A stretch of 64,000 bases of DNA from an uncultured Mollicutes bacterium (GTDB taxonomy: Bacteria > Bacillota_I > Bacilli_A > RFN20 > CAG-826). Numbering within the stretch: position 1 is the stretch's first letter; each line of letters opens with the position of its first letter. Below the pieces are notes generated by a model. That model ran no database searches and had not been told where the DNA came from. It worked only from the letters and a program-made list of their open reading frames with translations. The position numbers were made by a program, and so were the translations under genes. Where the stretch lies: assembly GCA_900540385.1 (NCBI GenBank), contig UQFY01000003.1, forward strand, positions 62,001 through 126,000, read 5' to 3'. Shown here piece after piece: positions 26,492 to 35,644 of the stretch.

Positions 26492-28462
26492 CTATTTTGC
26501 GACTTTTGCGACGGTGCTCACACCAACGGTGATTTTGTATGAACCAATGGCTTTGAGTTTGAATTGGAATGGCTTTTTAGCAGTCGAATCGAAATCAAAA
26601 GTGTAAGTTCCTTCTGCTTCTTTTGTTAAATCGTCGACGGTTTTTCCTTCTGCAGCTGCCCCCGTAATGGTAACAGATGGAACTTCTTTTCCTACATATG
26701 CAAATTTATATGTAACGGTTGTTGTTCCGTCATCTTTTGGCGCATAACGTAAATAGGAGAAGGCTTCCTTTCCACCATTATTCGAACTAATTACGAAATC
26801 GATGGTTTTTCCATCTTGGCTAATCTTACGCTCGGATGTTTTAGATCCATTCCCATCGAAATAGAACCATTTTCCTCTATTTTCAGCTTGAAGGACCGTT
26901 GCGTTGTTCCCGGAAGTTAAATCTGTGCGTGTATCTTCTACCGTGGAATCTATGACAGTAACATCACAAGAAGCGGAGAAGGAGCCAGAGATAGCAGTGA
27001 TTGTTGCAACGCCTTTTGATTTGGCGGTTACTTTGCCATTTTCCACTGTTGCTACCGCTTCGTTATTCGAAGACCACTCTATTTGTGGATTTTCTTCTCC
27101 TGGAATTCTTGCTGTTAATGTGAATTCTTTTTCGCCAGCCAAATCAAGAGTCTTTTTCTTTTCGCTTAAGGTGAGACGTTTTACTTCTCCTGTTTTTTCA
27201 AAGATAGGAAGAATGTGAAATTTCCCTGTGCATTTGAATTTGATTTGAGTTGGTGCACTATCGGCCGGATCAGAGGAGTCAAAGGACAATTCAACTTTAT
27301 TTAATCCTGCTGGATAATCTGTATCAGAACCGCCGTTAATGCTTAATTTTGCTTCCTTTTCAGCATAGAAATAAAGGGTTTCTTTATAGGAATATCCTCC
27401 GGTTGCATCTGGTTGATAGCGTAAATAGAAGAAGTTTGATCCTTTAAGATTTCCTTCAGCATCCCCAACACGCAAGATATTGACATTGATTAATCCGCCT
27501 TCAATTGTTGGAGCCGATTCTATTTGAACGTTTTCTTCGTTTTCACAAAGATAGACCCATTTTGTAGGATTTTTTGCAGCATCGGCTTTCTTGCCGACCA
27601 TTAATTCTTCAGCCTCACCTGTTTCTTTAACAATCAAAACACATGTGGCATCAACGCCGTCTGCTGCTGAAGCAAGGTGAATTGTGCTCATGCCGACTTT
27701 CTTTGGAGTAACAACGCCATTAGCTACTGAAGCAATCGTTTCATCTTCAATGCTATAAGTAGCATCAGCCGATGGGGTTCCTTTTAATTCCAAAGTTAAA
27801 TTTGTGCCCAATGTTGCAATCACTTTTTCTTTAGCAAAAGAGAAATCATTGGCACGCACGGTGACAACACAAGAAGCGCTTAAAGTTCCGTTTGTTACGG
27901 TGATGGTTGCTTTTCCGCTCTTATGCCCCGTAACAAGACCGCTTTGAGATACGCTAGCAATATCCTCATGATCAGAAGACCAGGTGATATTCTTGTTATC
28001 ATCGTTAACGGTCGCAGACAATTGATAAGTATTTGTCTCAGAAAGAGAAATGGTTATATTGGTTTCATTCAATGTAATCGAATGGCTTGTGACAACCACT
28101 TTTATTTCTTTGCTTTGAAGAATAGTTATGCTCTTATTTTTTCTAGCATTAACGGTTATGGTTGCCTCTCCATCTGCAATAGCCGTAATCACGCCATTAC
28201 GAACTTTAGCCACGTTCTTATCAGATGATGTCCAGCTTAATGTATATAAAGAATCATCATTTGTTGTGGCAGTAATCGTTTCTTCTTCCCCAACATTTAA
28301 AGTTACTTCTGTTTTAGAAACGGTGAGCCCTACATCTGTATCTCCAACGTTTTGTTTGGAAGATTCCGTAGATCCTGGGTTGTTTTCTCCACAGGAGGTT
28401 AAAATTCCTCCAAAAGTTAACGCAAATAACGAACTAAGAATAATGACTTTAGTTTTTTTCAT
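26492..28462 (-). CDS. Surface lipoprotein with four Ig-like BIG_2 domains and a duplicated module
   Basis: 656 residues from the ATG at 28462, with AGGAAAG nine bases upstream. The lipobox ILTSC (about Cys21) gives an anchored protein. BIG_2 domains lie at about 45-120, 125-200, 205-280 and 440-520, each with a pattern like WSSxNxxVAxVxxGxVTxxxxGxATIT. Two related modules (about 285-435 and 525-650) share KWVYL/KWFYF and FFYLRYQP/FSYLRYAP. The order is BIG2 x3, module, BIG2, module. I infer the modules bind carbohydrate and the Ig-like domains are spacers. It leads the operon with the membrane protein and GH3. Confidence 0.8.
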   Translation of the reverse strand: MKKTKVIILSSLFALTFGGILTSCGENNPGSTESSKQNVGDTDVGLTVSKTEVTLNVGEEETITATTNDDSLYTLSWTSSDKNVAKVRNGVITAIADGEATITVNARKNKSITILQSKEIKVVVTSHSITLNETNITISLSETNTYQLSATVNDDNKNITWSSDHEDIASVSQSGLVTGHKSGKATITVTNGTLSASCVVTVRANDFSFAKEKVIATLGTNLTLELKGTPSADATYSIEDETIASVANGVVTPKKVGMSTIHLASAADGVDATCVLIVKETGEAEELMVGKKADAAKNPTKWVYLCENEENVQIESAPTIEGGLINVNILRVGDAEGNLKGSNFFYLRYQPDATGGYSYKETLYFYAEKEAKLSINGGSDTDYPAGLNKVELSFDSSDPADSAPTQIKFKCTGKFHILPIFEKTGEVKRLTLSEKKKTLDLAGEKEFTLTARIPGEENPQIEWSSNNEAVATVENGKVTAKSKGVATITAISGSFSASCDVTVIDSTVEDTRTDLTSGNNATVLQAENRGKWFYFDGNGSKTSERKISQDGKTIDFVISSNNGGKEAFSYLRYAPKDDGTTTVTYKFAYVGKEVPSVTITGAAAEGKTVDDLTKEAEGTYTFDFDSTAKKPFQFKLKAIGSYKITVGVSTVAKVAK

Positions 28463-28547
28463 ATTTTTCGTCTTTCCTGTTTGTTCAAAGAACGATGAAA
28501 GCCCTTTCTTCAAAAAATTTTATTGCGTTGTTTAAAGAATAACTATT

Positions 28548-28571
28548 GCAATATTTGTTTGCATATATTGC
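28548..28571. promoter_or_regulatory. Inverted repeat upstream of the surface-glycan operon
   Basis: GCAATAT and ATATTGC arms of seven bases are separated by ten bases, about 86 bases upstream of the lipoprotein start. This suits a dimeric regulator, possibly the AraC-type regulator encoded nearby or a LacI-type protein. No other evidence. Confidence 0.4.
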
Positions 28572-28768
28572 GTTTTTTCTATAGTGTAAAGGATTGAAAC
28601 GAGTTACTTTTTTACCGATTTGTTCGAATATAACGTTCCTATCTCTCTCGGAAATAGTCGATAAATATATAAGAGGATTTTGCTTTCAGGGGGCACCATA
28701 AAAAATCAAAGATTCGTTAAAACGTCCTATTTTGTTGCGATAACTTTGTCATCTAACAAAAATTTTCC

Positions 28769-29941
28769 TTATTTACCGATTTTTCTTTGCTTATTAATCA
28801 AATAACTTATTTCTAACAAAGATATATTTAATATTAGGAATATGCCTAAATAAATCGGCATCATGTAGTAACCAGTTCTTTCTTCAATTAATCCAAATAC
28901 AGTCGGCATGAATGTTGAGCCTAGATAAGCACTAGCCATCTGTAGCCCAATGACTGAAGCGGCATATTCATGCCCGAAATTAATCGGTGCCATATGTTGA
29001 ATTGAAGGATAAATCGGTCCCATTCCTAATCCTATTACAATAAATCCAATTATAGGCAAAATGTAATTATCTATATTTATTGATATTAATATTATTCCAA
29101 TTAATTCAATCCCTATTCCAATGCGAATTAGATTTCTATCATTTAATTTGTTCGCGAATATTCCTGACAATAATCTACCTAGCATTAAACCAAGGAAGAT
29201 TAAAGACCCGCAGGCAGCGATTATATCTTCTCCTAGATAATCGAATCTATTTTTAAAATATGTCGAAGTCCATAAGAAACAAGTAGCCTCCCCTGCACAA
29301 TAGGAAAAGAAGGCAATAAGAGTCAATATAACTGCAGGTATCTTTAAAGTAGAAAATATGCCTTTTGTTTCTTTTTGGATTTCAACATCTTTCTTCTCAT
29401 TCATTTTCCATAAAGGAATAGAAAGGATACATATTAATAATATTCCTATTTGGATATAGGCAGTCCATCTATATCCTTGATTCCAATGGGCATATCTAAG
29501 GGCAATAGACATGATATTAGGGCTAATTACCGCACCGATTCCATAAAAGCAATGAAGGAAATTCATTACCCTAGAAGAATAATTTAATGCTACATAATGA
29601 TTAAGTGCAGCATCAATTGATCCAGCACCTAATCCATAAGGAATAGCAAATATAAATAACATCCAGTATTTGCTTGAAAAAGAGAATCCCAATAATCCAA
29701 TTATTGTTAATAATATCGAGAATATTACTATCCATTTTGTTTGTATTTTCTTTATTAAAGTCGGAGAGATTAATGAAGAAATAATAGTCATTAGGCAGAT
29801 TGTCATTGAGACATAACCCGCAAATGAAGAAGGAACATCAAAAACTATTCTCATGCTAGGCCAGGCTGATCCCAATAAAGAATCAGGTAGTCCTAGGGAT
29901 ATAAATGCAAGATATATAACTGCGATTAATAAAGCTGCCAT
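28769..29941 (-). CDS. MFS transporter
   Basis: 390 residues with 11-12 TM segments, of the FucP/sugar-permease-like branch of the major facilitator superfamily (SLGLPDSLLGSAWPSM at the N-terminus; GLGAGSIDAALNHYVA in the first half; GLGMGPIYPSIQHMAP in the second). Substrate unknown. TATAAT lies 11 bases before the ATG. The gene uses more AT-rich codons (ATA, TTA, AAT) than its neighbours, which hints at later arrival. Confidence 0.82.
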   Translation of the reverse strand: MAALLIAVIYLAFISLGLPDSLLGSAWPSMRIVFDVPSSFAGYVSMTICLMTIISSLISPTLIKKIQTKWIVIFSILLTIIGLLGFSFSSKYWMLFIFAIPYGLGAGSIDAALNHYVALNYSSRVMNFLHCFYGIGAVISPNIMSIALRYAHWNQGYRWTAYIQIGILLICILSIPLWKMNEKKDVEIQKETKGIFSTLKIPAVILTLIAFFSYCAGEATCFLWTSTYFKNRFDYLGEDIIAACGSLIFLGLMLGRLLSGIFANKLNDRNLIRIGIGIELIGIILISINIDNYILPIIGFIVIGLGMGPIYPSIQHMAPINFGHEYAASVIGLQMASAYLGSTFMPTVFGLIEERTGYYMMPIYLGIFLILNISLLEISYLINKQRKIGK

Positions 29942-30171
29942 AAAGTAAGAAGATTATAATCTCTAAATAGATAGTTATATTGGATTATTTTTAATGATTA
30001 TCTCTATTAATTTAAAACATTGAATAAACAAGTTTGACGATACAAACTTCAATATTTCTTGTTTGAGTAACAATTCTGCAACGTTAGTCCTGAAAAACGC
30101 CTTATATGTAAAACTTTTTCAATATTTTGTTTCACATAACAACGGATAAACGCTCCTATCCACAATGAAAA

Positions 30172-30201
30172 AAGGTCCGACACAATCTCCGCCAGACCAT
30201 G
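30172..30201 (-). terminator. Terminator after tRNA-His
   Basis: On the minus strand GGTCTG pairs with CGGACC and is followed by TTTTTT, about 12 bases beyond the tRNA 3' end. Confidence 0.6.
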
Positions 30202-30212
30202 ATTTCTACTGA

Positions 30213-30287
30213 GGCGGAATACGGGATTTGAACCCGTGAATGGCCGGTTCACAGCCGGTTGTGTTAGACCACTTCACCAATTCCGCC
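30213..30287 (-). tRNA. tRNA-His (GTG)
   Basis: Full cloverleaf on the minus strand. The acceptor has eight pairs, GGCGGAAT with ATTCCGCC, so G-1 and C73, the identity pair of tRNA-His, are both encoded. The anticodon stem-loop is CCGGC-TGTGAAC-CGG with GTG, and the T-loop is TTCAAAT. CCA is not encoded. Confidence 0.95.
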
Positions 30288-30300
30288 AGCGTTGATAAGT

Positions 30301-30855
30301 TTAGTAAAGTTTAAGAGGTTTAGCAAGAGAAAGAACGTCTTTTTCTCTAATTAAAAGGGATTTTGCTTTCAACCATATGGGAAGTTCCCTTCTTTTTAAA
30401 AGGAGAGGAATATCTTGATTTGGAAGATTTTCATAAAGCAAAAGAATTTCTTCTAGTGATAAATAAAGGGTTTTCTCGATAAGAGAATCTCCTTCACTAA
30501 CAAGATGTTTTCCGACATATTTTGTTGTTTTTGCCAGAAAATAGTAATTGATGTTTTTCCTCGATAAAAGCGCGTATTCGTCTTTAATAATGCCGATTTC
30601 ATCGAGTATTTCTACCTGATAACCAAGCTCTTCTTCGCATTCCCTCTGGAAGGCAAGGGCTGGGCTTTCTTTAAAATCAATTCCCCCACCTGGTGTTTCA
30701 TAGTAGGTGTAGTTTCCAAAGATGTCGTTTCTTTTTATCTGGTGGATAGCAAATAAGCCATCTTCATTTATGACGACACCTCTAGCGATCCTTCTTTCTT
30801 TCCAATCTCCTTTTCTTGGGTATTGGTCATCCTTAAATTCCTTTATAATATCCAT
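30301..30855 (-). CDS. Nudix hydrolase
   Basis: 184 residues. The Nudix box is complete: G-GIDFKE-SPALAFQ-RE-CEEELGY at about 68-90, with the catalytic REcEEE. The family hydrolyses nucleoside-diphosphate-linked compounds; the substrate cannot be read. I chose the ATG at 30855 because TATAAT ends six bases upstream, a leaderless start; the TTG at 30879 has no support. Confidence 0.85.
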   Translation of the reverse strand: MDIIKEFKDDQYPRKGDWKERRIARGVVINEDGLFAIHQIKRNDIFGNYTYYETPGGGIDFKESPALAFQRECEEELGYQVEILDEIGIIKDEYALLSRKNINYYFLAKTTKYVGKHLVSEGDSLIEKTLYLSLEEILLLYENLPNQDIPLLLKRRELPIWLKAKSLLIREKDVLSLAKPLKLY

Positions 30856-30878
30856 TGCTAGATTATAAGGCGAAAGCA

Positions 30879-31595
30879 ATGGTCATTAGAAATCGTATCC
30901 TCAACTTCATCTATAGATTCTTAGCACTTGCTATGGGGATTTTCACATTAGCTTGCATTTTTAATTCCGATTCTATTGATTCCATTGGTTGGAATGCTTG
31001 GAGATATTTTGGAACATGGGTTACCTCTTATGGGGTTTTTGTTCTCTTTTTGGAAACATTCCTTTCTTTCTTTTGGCTTCTGCATAAGAGCAAACGAGGA
31101 ATTCCCCAAATATATGGTCAGCTTCTTTTCGTTGCCCTAGCTTTAGAAGTAGGCCTAGCCTTAAGCCGCCCGATTTCTTATTTATTTATTAATGGAGGAA
31201 ATGTTTTAACTCCTTATTTCTCTAATGATCGCCTACTAACTCAATTATTGACCTATATCTTTTTCCCTATTCTTGTCTTTGGGGATTGGTTTCTTTTTTC
31301 TGAAAAAGGAAATTGGAAATGGCATTGGGTGATTTATTTGATTGCCGTTCCTTCTTTTTATGCCGTTTTCTCTCTTTTAAACCATTACATCCGCACTTCT
31401 ACGACCTTCGCAAGTCTTCTTTTTGATAACAATACTTTCTTAAACTTCGCTGTTTTAGGCGAATGGGATGGTTGGGTTGGGGTGATTCTCTCTGTTGGAA
31501 CCCTTTTCCTTCTTTATGTTTCCGTTAGTTTCTTTATGGTTTTCCTTTCTTATTTATTAAGTGGCAAATACGCTAGAAGAACTATTTCTTCGTAG
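30879..31595 (+). CDS. Six-TM membrane protein
   Basis: 238 residues from the ATG at 30879 with six TM segments and many Trp/Phe. The layout faintly recalls Pr6Pr/FAR-17a-like membrane proteins, not a firm match. Divergent from the Nudix gene, sharing a 23-base promoter gap. Its 3' end overlaps the next convergent gene by 14 bases. Confidence 0.6.
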   Translation: MVIRNRILNFIYRFLALAMGIFTLACIFNSDSIDSIGWNAWRYFGTWVTSYGVFVLFLETFLSFFWLLHKSKRGIPQIYGQLLFVALALEVGLALSRPISYLFINGGNVLTPYFSNDRLLTQLLTYIFFPILVFGDWFLFSEKGNWKWHWVIYLIAVPSFYAVFSLLNHYIRTSTTFASLLFDNNTFLNFAVLGEWDGWVGVILSVGTLFLLYVSVSFFMVFLSYLLSGKYARRTISS

Positions 31596-31962
31596 GTGTT
31601 ATCAGTTTCCATCTCATATCCTCGTGGAAGATTTCTTTGATTTTATTAGGCGTTAAAAGAAAGAAATCGATAAGCCTTTCTTCTTTTATATCGATTGCGA
31701 GCGCTACTTTCTTAAAAATGCCCCCTAGAATGTATTCCTTTACAAGATAAAGAATTTCTTTCTTTGAATCATATGTAGCGTATAACGGATTTCCTAAGAT
31801 TCTTTTGCATTCTGCAATTTTCGCAAGATAGTCTTTGGGATAACGCCTTGCAAATTCATCAAGGGTTTTATTCCAAACAACAACATTTATGTTTCCTTTT
31901 AAATGAAACATTTGAATAACTTTCTTTGGGATGTTTCCCAAACGGATTGATTCTTCCATCAT
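31582..31962 (-). CDS. Hypothetical protein, possible BECR/RelE-fold
   Basis: 126 residues. GGAGG stands five to eight bases before two adjacent ATGs (31962 and 31959), so the longer in-frame extension upstream is rejected. A central pattern (RILGNPLYATYDSKKEILYLVKEY, cited in part as NPLYATYDSKKEILYLV, then KVALAIDIKE) recalls phage nucleases of the barnase/RelE-like fold that measure out a beta sheet, but this is a weak resemblance. No toxin partner is seen. Confidence 0.45.
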   Translation of the reverse strand: MMEESIRLGNIPKKVIQMFHLKGNINVVVWNKTLDEFARRYPKDYLAKIAECKRILGNPLYATYDSKKEILYLVKEYILGGIFKKVALAIDIKEERLIDFFLLTPNKIKEIFHEDMRWKLITPTKK

Positions 31963-32039
31963 TATTTCCTCCACCTTATAAAAGACGGATAAAAGAAGAA
32001 AATGCCGAAAATAATGAAAATAAGCTATAATCACTACAT

Positions 32040-32744
32040 ATGATGAAGTATGAGAAAAAAGGTGATGTTTCTTACACTCTAGGGACCACTCTCACTTTTG
32101 AACTATTGCTAAGAAAACCAGAAGTAGCCAAACGTATCTATATCTCGGAAAAGCAAAAAAGAGATGAGACATATACTAAATTAGTCGCTTTGGCAAAAAA
32201 GAATCATCTTGCAATTATTGAAAATAACCAAAAGATTTTCTCTTTATCGGAAAAAGAAAACACTTTTGTAATTGGAGAGTTTCAGAAATTTCACACGGAA
32301 AATGTACCATCAGGAAATCACGTGATCTTAGTGTCTCCATCAAATATGGGCAATTTGGGAACGATTTTCCGTTCTTGTGCGGCCTTTGATATTGATTTCC
32401 TAGGAATTATTCGCCCAGCTGCAGATGCTTTCGATCCAAAATGCATTCGTTCTACGATGGGCGCTATCTTTTCTTTGCCTTTTGCTTATTTTGACTCTTT
32501 TGAGGATTATCAAAAAGTCATGGGAGAAAGACATTTATATCCTTTCATGTTACAAACTGATCATTTTTTGAAAGAGACGAAAAAAGAAAAGCCCTATTCC
32601 CTCATTTTTGGAAACGAGGCAACAGGACTTCCAGATTCTTTCTTAAAAGTTGGTACGCCAATCAAAATTGAGCAATCTAGCAAGGTTGATTCTTTGAACT
32701 TAGATAATGCCGTTTCAATCGGCATCTATTCCTTTTTAGATTAA
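32040..32744 (+). CDS. SpoU (TrmH) family RNA 2'-O-methyltransferase
   Basis: 234 residues. The SPOUT motifs are all present: VILVSPSNMGNLGTIFRSCAAFD, IFGNEATGLPDS and KVDSLNLDNAVSIGIY, cited as SNMGNLGTIFRSC, GNEATGLP and SLNLDNAVSIG. These form the knotted SAM site. The RNA target (tRNA or 23S rRNA) cannot be told. TATAAT lies eight bases before the ATG, a likely leaderless start. Confidence 0.88.
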   Translation: MMKYEKKGDVSYTLGTTLTFELLLRKPEVAKRIYISEKQKRDETYTKLVALAKKNHLAIIENNQKIFSLSEKENTFVIGEFQKFHTENVPSGNHVILVSPSNMGNLGTIFRSCAAFDIDFLGIIRPAADAFDPKCIRSTMGAIFSLPFAYFDSFEDYQKVMGERHLYPFMLQTDHFLKETKKEKPYSLIFGNEATGLPDSFLKVGTPIKIEQSSKVDSLNLDNAVSIGIYSFLD

Positions 32745-33365
32745 TTACTCTTTGAGGTTATGCATCAAAACCGCTAAAGAGGAAGAGAAATTAAAGTTTT
32801 CAATGACGACATTATTTGGAACAGTCACGTGTGTTGGGGCGAAATTCCAGATGCCTTTTGCACCCGCTTCAACTGCTTTATCCACCGCTTCTTGAGCATG
32901 TCCTGCTGGAACGGTAACAATAACAATCTCTCCACCAAGTTCCGCTAATTTGCTTTTAATATCATTAAGGTGATAGATTGCTTTACCATCGATTTCTTTT
33001 CCGATAAGAGAAGAATCAACATCAAATCCACCAACAATCGCAAGACCCATATCAGCAAAATTTGGATAATGAAGAAGAGCTTGTCCTAAATGACCACAGC
33101 CAATAATGACAGCCTTCATCTCGCCTTTATAGCCTAAGAATGTTTCTAAAGTATCAACAAGTTTGGCGATATTTCTTCCTTTTTTAGGACGGCCTGGAAC
33201 AGCGGAAACCGCTTGAAGGTCTTTACGAATTTGTTCTTCGCTATATCCAAGAACCTTGGCAATTTTTGGTGAGGAAATAGTTTCCTTCCCTTGCGCTTCA
33301 AGTTCTTTGAAATATTTTAAGTAAATTGGATATCTTTCTAATTGATTTTTGGAATATTTCTTCAT
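32745..33365 (-). CDS. rex: Redox-sensing repressor Rex
   Basis: 206 residues. An N-terminal winged helix (RYPIYLKYFKEL, IAKVLGYSEEQIRKDLQAV) is followed by a Rossmann domain with GCGHLGQALLHY (~92-103) and GGFDVDSSLIGK. Rex senses the NADH/NAD ratio and represses fermentation genes. It sits back to back with nnrD, which repairs damaged NADH, a neat functional pairing. It ends one base from the SpoU stop. Confidence 0.95.
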   Translation of the reverse strand: MKKYSKNQLERYPIYLKYFKELEAQGKETISSPKIAKVLGYSEEQIRKDLQAVSAVPGRPKKGRNIAKLVDTLETFLGYKGEMKAVIIGCGHLGQALLHYPNFADMGLAIVGGFDVDSSLIGKEIDGKAIYHLNDIKSKLAELGGEIVIVTVPAGHAQEAVDKAVEAGAKGIWNFAPTHVTVPNNVVIENFNFSSSLAVLMHNLKE

Positions 33366-33513
33366 AGTTCATAGCCCCTTATCGAAATACCGAATTATTT
33401 TAACCTATATTGAAGCCTTTGCCAACCAATCAGTATCAAAATACCTAAATGCCGAAAAAAATTAAAAAGAGTTGACCCATGTATTCATATTCAACTTGTT
33501 TTAGAATATAGGC

Positions 33514-34401
33514 ATGAAGATAATTTCTACCTCTGATTCTCTTTTTTCTTCCTTTCTCCCAAAAAGAAACGAGAACACTTCGAAATTCGATTATGGGAGA
33601 GCCGTTCTTTTAGGTGGCTCTAAAGATTATGGAGGAGCACCCCTTCTTTCCTTGGCTTCTTTATCGTCTTTAAGATTGGGAGCAGGGTTTGCTACCTTAT
33701 ATGTTCCTGAACCTCTTTACTCTATCTATGTTGGTAGAGACCCTCAAATAATTGTTCATTCTTTCCCTAGCAAAGATGGCAACCTTCTTTTTGATTCAGG
33801 TTATTTAGAAGAAATTACAAAGAAAGCCACCGCCATTGCTATTGGGATGGGCGTCACTGGTTTTGAAGAATGCCAAAAGATATTGGAGTATCTCTTAAAG
33901 AATTATCATGGTTATTTAATTGTTGATGCGGGAGCTTTAAGAGCCTTTGCCAATATTCCAAACGAAAAGTTTAAGAATGTATCCCGTCATTTAATTCTTA
34001 CTCCACATACGGGTGAATTCTCTTCTTTAAGTGGTTTCTCCCGCGAAGAAATAGAGAAAGAACCGGTGAAGTGTCTTTTATCCTATTTAGAAGGAAAAGA
34101 AATGACCGTTCTTCTAAAAGGACACGTATCTTACATTTCAGATGGTAAAGAGATGTATTCCTCTTCTTTTGGGAATACGGGGCTTGCTAAAGCCGGATCA
34201 GGCGACCTTCTTAGTGGGATTCTTTGCGGCATTTTTGCTCAAAAGATAGAAAAATCCATTCCTTTGAAAGTTGCCTTCGGATCCTATTTATTAGGAAAAA
34301 GCGCAGACCTTCTTTTAGAAGAAGAATGCGAATATTCCATTATCGCTAACGATATTATTCGAATCTTGCCGAAAGTGATTTCACGTTGTGTAGAGAATTA
34401 A
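33514..34401 (+). CDS. nnrD: ADP/ATP-dependent (S)-NAD(P)H-hydrate dehydratase
   Basis: 295 residues, ribokinase-like NnrD family. Marks are GRAVLLGGSKDYGGAPLLSLASL, LTPHTGEFSSLSG and GNTGLAKAGSGDLLSGIL, the last carrying the catalytic Asp. It repairs hydrated NAD(P)H. The epimerase half (NnrE) is absent here. TAGAAT is six bases before the ATG, so the mRNA is probably leaderless. It overlaps the next, convergent gene by four bases. Confidence 0.92.
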   Translation: MKIISTSDSLFSSFLPKRNENTSKFDYGRAVLLGGSKDYGGAPLLSLASLSSLRLGAGFATLYVPEPLYSIYVGRDPQIIVHSFPSKDGNLLFDSGYLEEITKKATAIAIGMGVTGFEECQKILEYLLKNYHGYLIVDAGALRAFANIPNEKFKNVSRHLILTPHTGEFSSLSGFSREEIEKEPVKCLLSYLEGKEMTVLLKGHVSYISDGKEMYSSSFGNTGLAKAGSGDLLSGILCGIFAQKIEKSIPLKVAFGSYLLGKSADLLLEEECEYSIIANDIIRILPKVISRCVEN

Positions 34402-34979
34402 CGTTTCTTTCCAACGATAAGATAGGATGAATTATCTTCTTCAGCTAGAAGAATATCAAACTGTTTTTGAAAACGTTCGCTCTCTTTTTCTGGAGAAGAA
34501 AGAGCACGTGTTGTTTTATGATCACACTTGTTATGAACGTGAGAAAGCTGTTCACGAGATAAAGAATGGACAATAGCAAACTTCCCTCCTACTTTAAGGT
34601 TATTTGCCAAAGAAGAAGAAAACTTATCAACATCTAAAAAATGAGGGAAAGCGTTATAAATAACAATAACATCAAAAAGCTTTTCAAAAGTCTTGTTTAA
34701 GAAATCTCCGACATCGAAACTCGCATATCCTTTGCCTTCGTATTTCTTTCTGGCAAGAGCAATCATATTTGAAGAAATATCTAAGCCAAAAACAGGTCCT
34801 TCGTTTAAAGAATGAAGAAGGCCGGTGATTCTTCCCGTTCCACATCCTAAATCCAGAACATAATCGCCTTTTTGGATACCGATTCTCTTTAAAAGAGGGA
34901 GGATCTCTTCATCTTTTTTCTTTTCCATGGCATCCCAAGAATTTGCCATCGTGTCAAAATAGTCTTTTATCGCATTCAT
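34398..34979 (-). CDS. Class I SAM-dependent methyltransferase
   Basis: 193 residues with motif I VLDLGCGTGRITGLL (~43-57), motif II-like VFGLDISSNMIALARK and a motif IV-like DVIVIYNAFPHF. Substrate unknown; small-molecule methylation is likely by resemblance to the Methyltransf_11/25 group. It is convergent with nnrD. Confidence 0.82.
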   Translation of the reverse strand: MNAIKDYFDTMANSWDAMEKKKDEEILPLLKRIGIQKGDYVLDLGCGTGRITGLLHSLNEGPVFGLDISSNMIALARKKYEGKGYASFDVGDFLNKTFEKLFDVIVIYNAFPHFLDVDKFSSSLANNLKVGGKFAIVHSLSREQLSHVHNKCDHKTTRALSSPEKESERFQKQFDILLAEEDNSSYLIVGKKR

Positions 34980-35197
34980 AAAATTAAACCAATAGATATT
35001 TTAACAAATTTATACGATTTTTTCTCATCTTTTAGATAACAATTCTGGATAAAAAACGTCAAATACCCATTATTCCTAATATCCTTTCTTTTTCAACAAG
35101 GATATTCAGAAGATTAAGAATGAAATAGCCATTCAGTAAGAGGAATGGTTGTTTTTTCCTTTGTAAACGAGTTCTTTTTAGAACGTCTAATCAAGAT

Positions 35198-35644
35198 TTA
35201 AGCTGCTTTAAGAGCCAATATCTCTCGTAAAGCCAAATAATTTGCTTTCGCATTAACAATGTTTTTGACTTGAATCTTTTCTCTTCCCATATGAAAAGTA
35301 AGATTTCCGTTAGAAAAGAATTTGCCTCCATCTTTATAGGAGATGCTTTCTAAAGACGAAAGAGGGATGCGGTGAACTTTTCTTTCTTCGATAAGCAAGA
35401 AATCTTCTTCTTTTGCAATACGGACCTCTTTCTTTTGCAAAGTGGAATACACCGAAAAGGCTAAGCAAAGAAGGAAAAAAATATCAATGAGAAGATAGCA
35501 AATTCCATAAGGAGAAGAAGAATCGTCTTCTTGATTAAAAAAGAGAAAAGCGAAAAGAAGGGAGAGAATAAAGAGGATTCCCGTTATTACATAAGAGATG
35601 TATGCTCTTTTCTTTGAACGTTTTAAGACTACTGCTTTACTCAT
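35198..35644 (-). CDS. Two-TM membrane protein, unknown
   Basis: 148 residues from the ATG at 35644; TATAAT ends nine bases upstream, so the leader is about three bases. Two TM segments (about 17-37 and 49-68) are followed by a cytoplasmic PH-like beta domain (HRIPLSSLESISYKDGG, LTFHMGREKIQVKNI). No firm family. A 12-base palindrome GACATATATGTC lies 38 bases upstream of the start and could be an operator. Confidence 0.6.
   Translation of the reverse strand: MSKAVVLKRSKKRAYISYVITGILFILSLLFAFLFFNQEDDSSSPYGICYLLIDIFFLLCLAFSVYSTLQKKEVRIAKEEDFLLIEERKVHRIPLSSLESISYKDGGKFFSNGNLTFHMGREKIQVKNIVNAKANYLALREILALKAA

Noticed and set aside
30049..30252. Open frame of 67 codons on the minus strand
   Set aside because: It begins inside tRNA-His and runs through its terminator.
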